Below are positions 5,910-7,464 of a stretch of DNA of 7,464 nucleotides, in pieces. Every line of letters starts with the position of its first letter. The stretch's first letter is position 1. The DNA is from an uncultured Acidimicrobiia bacterium (lineage in GTDB: Bacteria; Actinomycetota; Acidimicrobiia; Spongiisociales; Spongiisociaceae): assembly GCA_937900165.1 (NCBI GenBank), contig CALCCX010000329.1, forward strand, positions 1 to 7,464, written 5' to 3'. The notes under the pieces are model-generated. The model saw nothing but the letters and a program-made list of their open reading frames with translations, had not been told where the DNA came from and searched no databases. The position numbers and the translations under genes were made by a program.

Positions 5910-6227
5910 ATGGAAGGTGACATGCGCAAGTTGATGGAACAAGCCGCCCAGATGCAAAGCCAGCTCATGGCTGCTCAGGAGGAGATGGCTTCCAAGGAGT
6001 TCGAGGGCACCGCCGGCGGTGGGGTCGTCAAGGCGGTGGTCAGCGGCGGAGGTGACCTTCGTTCTGTCACGATCGACCCGTCCGTGATCGATCCTGCAGA
6101 TCCGGAAATGCTCGGCGACTTGGTTGTGGCGGCCGTCAATCAGGCCAACAAGACCGCCAAGGATGCGGGTCAGGACCAGATGGGCGGCATTGCCGGCGGG
6201 CTCGACCTCGGTGGCCTGCTGGGCTGA
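5910..6227 (+). CDS. ebfC: YbaB/EbfC family nucleoid-associated protein
   Basis: A 105-residue small DNA-binding protein of the YbaB/EbfC family, which acts as a dimer on the nucleoid and is typically encoded between dnaX and recR. Seen here: an N-terminal amphipathic coiled-coil helix (LMEQAAQMQSQLMAAQEEMA), the family motif region FEGTAGGGVVKAVVSGGGDLRSVTIDPSVID, a second helix with LVVAAVNQANKTA, and a Gly-rich tail ending GGLDLGGLLG. Two starts are possible. ATG at 5910 suits leaderless initiation. ATG at 5922 (MRKLMEQ) has GGAAGG four bases upstream, and that purine run is itself within the first codons of the longer form. The two differ by four residues. The TGA overlaps the recR ATG by one base (TGATG), so the genes are co-translated. 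Family membership is secure; the in vivo role in this lineage is inferred. Confidence 0.94.
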   Translation: MEGDMRKLMEQAAQMQSQLMAAQEEMASKEFEGTAGGGVVKAVVSGGGDLRSVTIDPSVIDPADPEMLGDLVVAAVNQANKTAKDAGQDQMGGIAGGLDLGGLLG

Positions 6228-6820
6228 TGTTCGAAGGTCCGGTCCAACGCCTCATCGATGAGCTCAGCCGTCTGCCAGGTATCGGTCAACGCTCTGCCCA
6301 ACGGCTTGCTTTCCACTTGCTGAATATCGAAAAGACCGACGCAGTCCGCCTGGCCCAGGCGATCATCGACCTGCGCGAACAGGTCGGCGTCTGTCAGAGG
6401 TGTTTCAATGTCACCGCAGGAGAGGAATGCTCAATCTGTCGCGATCTGCGCCGGGACACCGCCATCGTCTGCGTGGTGGAGCGGGCCCAGGACATCGCGG
6501 TCATTGAGCGAACCCAGGAGTTCAAGGGCCGATATCACGTCCTGGGTGGGTCCCTTTCGCCGATCGAGGGGGTCGGTCCCAGCCAACTCCACATTGAGGA
6601 GTTGAGACGCCGGATTCCGGACGAGGTCATCGAGGAACTGATCATTGCCACCAACCCGACGATTGAGGGCGACACCACTGCCATGTATCTGGCCCGCGAA
6701 CTCAAGCCGCTGGGCGTCAAGGTCACCCGCCTGGCCAGCGGCCTGCCGGTCGGCGGCGACATGGACTACGCGGACGAACTGACCCTCGGCAGAGCCCTCA
6801 GCGGCCGCTTGGAACTCTGA
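6227..6820 (+). CDS. recR: recombination mediator protein RecR
   Basis: A 197-residue protein, full length for RecR. It forms a ring-shaped clamp and works with RecO (and RecF) to load RecA on SSB-coated single-stranded gaps. Visible parts in order: an N-terminal helix-hairpin-helix (LPGIGQRSAQRLAFHLL, 16-32), a four-cysteine zinc finger (C56, C59, C68, C71), a TOPRIM domain opening with IVCVVERAQDI (80-90; the acidic E85 is the conserved TOPRIM Glu), the conserved YHVLGGSLSPIEGVGP (103-118), ATNPTIEGDTTAMYL (141-155), and a C-terminal region with the usual RLASGLPVGGDMDYAD (168-183). Every family landmark is present and I see no lesion. It follows ebfC with a one-base overlap. Its TGA is immediately adjacent to the stop of the convergent downstream gene, forming TGATCA at 6818-6823. 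Confidence 0.98.
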   Translation: MFEGPVQRLIDELSRLPGIGQRSAQRLAFHLLNIEKTDAVRLAQAIIDLREQVGVCQRCFNVTAGEECSICRDLRRDTAIVCVVERAQDIAVIERTQEFKGRYHVLGGSLSPIEGVGPSQLHIEELRRRIPDEVIEELIIATNPTIEGDTTAMYLARELKPLGVKVTRLASGLPVGGDMDYADELTLGRALSGRLEL

Positions 6821-7376
6821 TCACGGGTCTATGAAGATTGGTGGCCCGAACAGTTCACCCTGGAGAAAATATGCAAGATCGCCGTCTGTTGGGAAGCGTT
6901 CAACCTCGCCGTCTGGCGTGATGACCTGGATCGCCTCCGGGTCGGAGTCCTCTCGGAGCCCAAGCCAGACCGAGATCGCTTCATCGTAGGTGAACACTTC
7001 GATGGGACCGCCGCCAGGGCCAATGATGACGATCGGCACCTGGGTGGCGATATCGGCGAATGGCTCGACTGCGACTGGATGAACCGCTGTGAACGTCTGC
7101 CCGCCGTAGCGGACGCGGTTCTCGAGGCTGGCTGCGAACGCGATCATCGCCACCACGGCCAGTACGTTGGTAAGCATCACCAGACTCTTTCTCCATCCGC
7201 TGAAGGTCCGACGCCCGAGTTGCACGGAGATCACGATGAACGCGATCAGGGTGGGCACTGCCAGAACGCCCGGGAGAACTCTGGGCATCGGGATCGAGGC
7301 AATCCACAATATGCGGCCCCATTGTGGGGTGACCAGCCATTCGAGGTAGAAGGTCAGTACGAATGCGACGAGATAG
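6821..7376 (-). CDS. hypothetical membrane protein, N-terminus missing (contig end)
   Basis: This is the C-terminal 184 residues of a protein whose start lies beyond the genomic part of the contig. The genomic frame begins with YLVAFVLTFYLEWLV. Three hydrophobic segments are seen at about residues 1-15, 33-54 and 64-83 of the fragment, separated by short loops (the second carries GRRTFSGWRK). A roughly 100-residue soluble C-terminal domain follows, with a GPGGGP turn (119-124) and many acidic residues, ending GPPIFIDP. I do not recognise a family. By the positive-inside rule the GRRTFSGWRK loop is probably cytoplasmic, which would put the C-terminal domain outside; this is inference. The frame continues through the adapter to 7459, but that N-terminal extension (ending in the artefact peptide CDWSSDVCSSDL) is not biological. 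It is convergent with recR, with no bases between the stops. Confidence 0.7.
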
Positions 7377-7464
7377 AGATCGGAAGAGCACACGTCTGAA
7401 CTCCAGTCACACTGATATATCTCGTATGCCGTCTTCTGCTTGAAAAAAAAAAACAACACCTACC
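7377..7464 (+). other. Illumina adapter contamination, right end (non-genomic)
   Basis: Positions 7377-7410 are the TruSeq adapter (begins AGATCGGAAGAGCACACGTC), 7411-7418 the index ACTGATAT, and 7419-7442 the reverse complement of P7 (ends CTTCTGCTTG). A run of eleven A (7443-7453) and 11 unassigned bases follow, as expected for base calls past the fragment end. Genomic sequence ends at 7376. This is the exact reverse complement of positions 24-89, with the same sample index at both ends. Confidence 0.99.

Noticed and set aside
5864..5968. Upstream extension of the DUF1697 gene to an ATG at 5968.
   Set aside because: The extra 35 residues would be antisense to the start of ebfC, do not resemble the family, and make the protein longer than its relatives.
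24..7442. Perfect 66-bp terminal inverted repeats, as if the window were a complete mobile or linear element.
   Set aside because: The repeats are Illumina adapter with a sample index, and the genes between them are chromosomal housekeeping genes.

Overview
The window is one assembled contig of high-GC bacterial DNA, roughly 60% G+C by eye, with Illumina library adapter left on both ends. Only positions 90-7376 are genomic. The first 89 and last 88 bases are P7/index adapter plus homopolymer and junk, and together they form a perfect but artificial 66-bp terminal inverted repeat. GTG starts, near-absent Shine-Dalgarno sequences and TANNNT boxes 6-7 bases before several start codons suggest an actinobacterium. 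Acidimicrobiia or a related deep-branching lineage is possible, but this placement is a low-confidence inference.

Layout. (1) Positions 137-2502, minus strand: a two-gene ABC-2 type exporter operon, ATPase first, then a roughly 12-helix permease overlapping it by 25 bases. (2) Positions 2503-2938: a 436-base divergent intergenic region, the only sizeable non-coding DNA here. It holds a promoter candidate for each flanking operon, a degenerate direct repeat, a G/C-rich nested palindrome and a perfect 9-bp hairpin. No SRP RNA or tRNA was recognised, although the SRP RNA gene precedes dnaX in some bacteria. (3) Positions 2939-5337, plus strand: dnaX (clamp-loader subunit), coupled by an ATGA overlap to a GNAT acetyltransferase. 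(4) Positions 5327-5863, minus strand: a DUF1697 protein whose 3' end overlaps that of the GNAT gene. (5) Positions 5910-6820, plus strand: ebfC/ybaB and recR, coupled by TGATG. (6) Positions 6821-7376, minus strand: the C-terminal part of an unidentified membrane protein, cut off by the adapter.

The core is the widely conserved replication/recombination cluster dnaX-ebfC-recR: clamp loading, a nucleoid-associated DNA-binding protein, and RecFOR-type recombinational repair. Here it is split by a GNAT gene and an opposite-strand DUF1697 gene. The 46-base gap between the DUF1697 gene and ebfC appears to hold two interlocked divergent promoters giving leaderless or near-leaderless transcripts, so ebfC-recR may be transcribed separately from dnaX.

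I see no clearly new biological system. The points most worth attention are the adapter contamination, which creates a false N-terminus on the last gene; the split dnaX cluster; the recurring leaderless promoter geometry; and the structured repeats upstream of dnaX.
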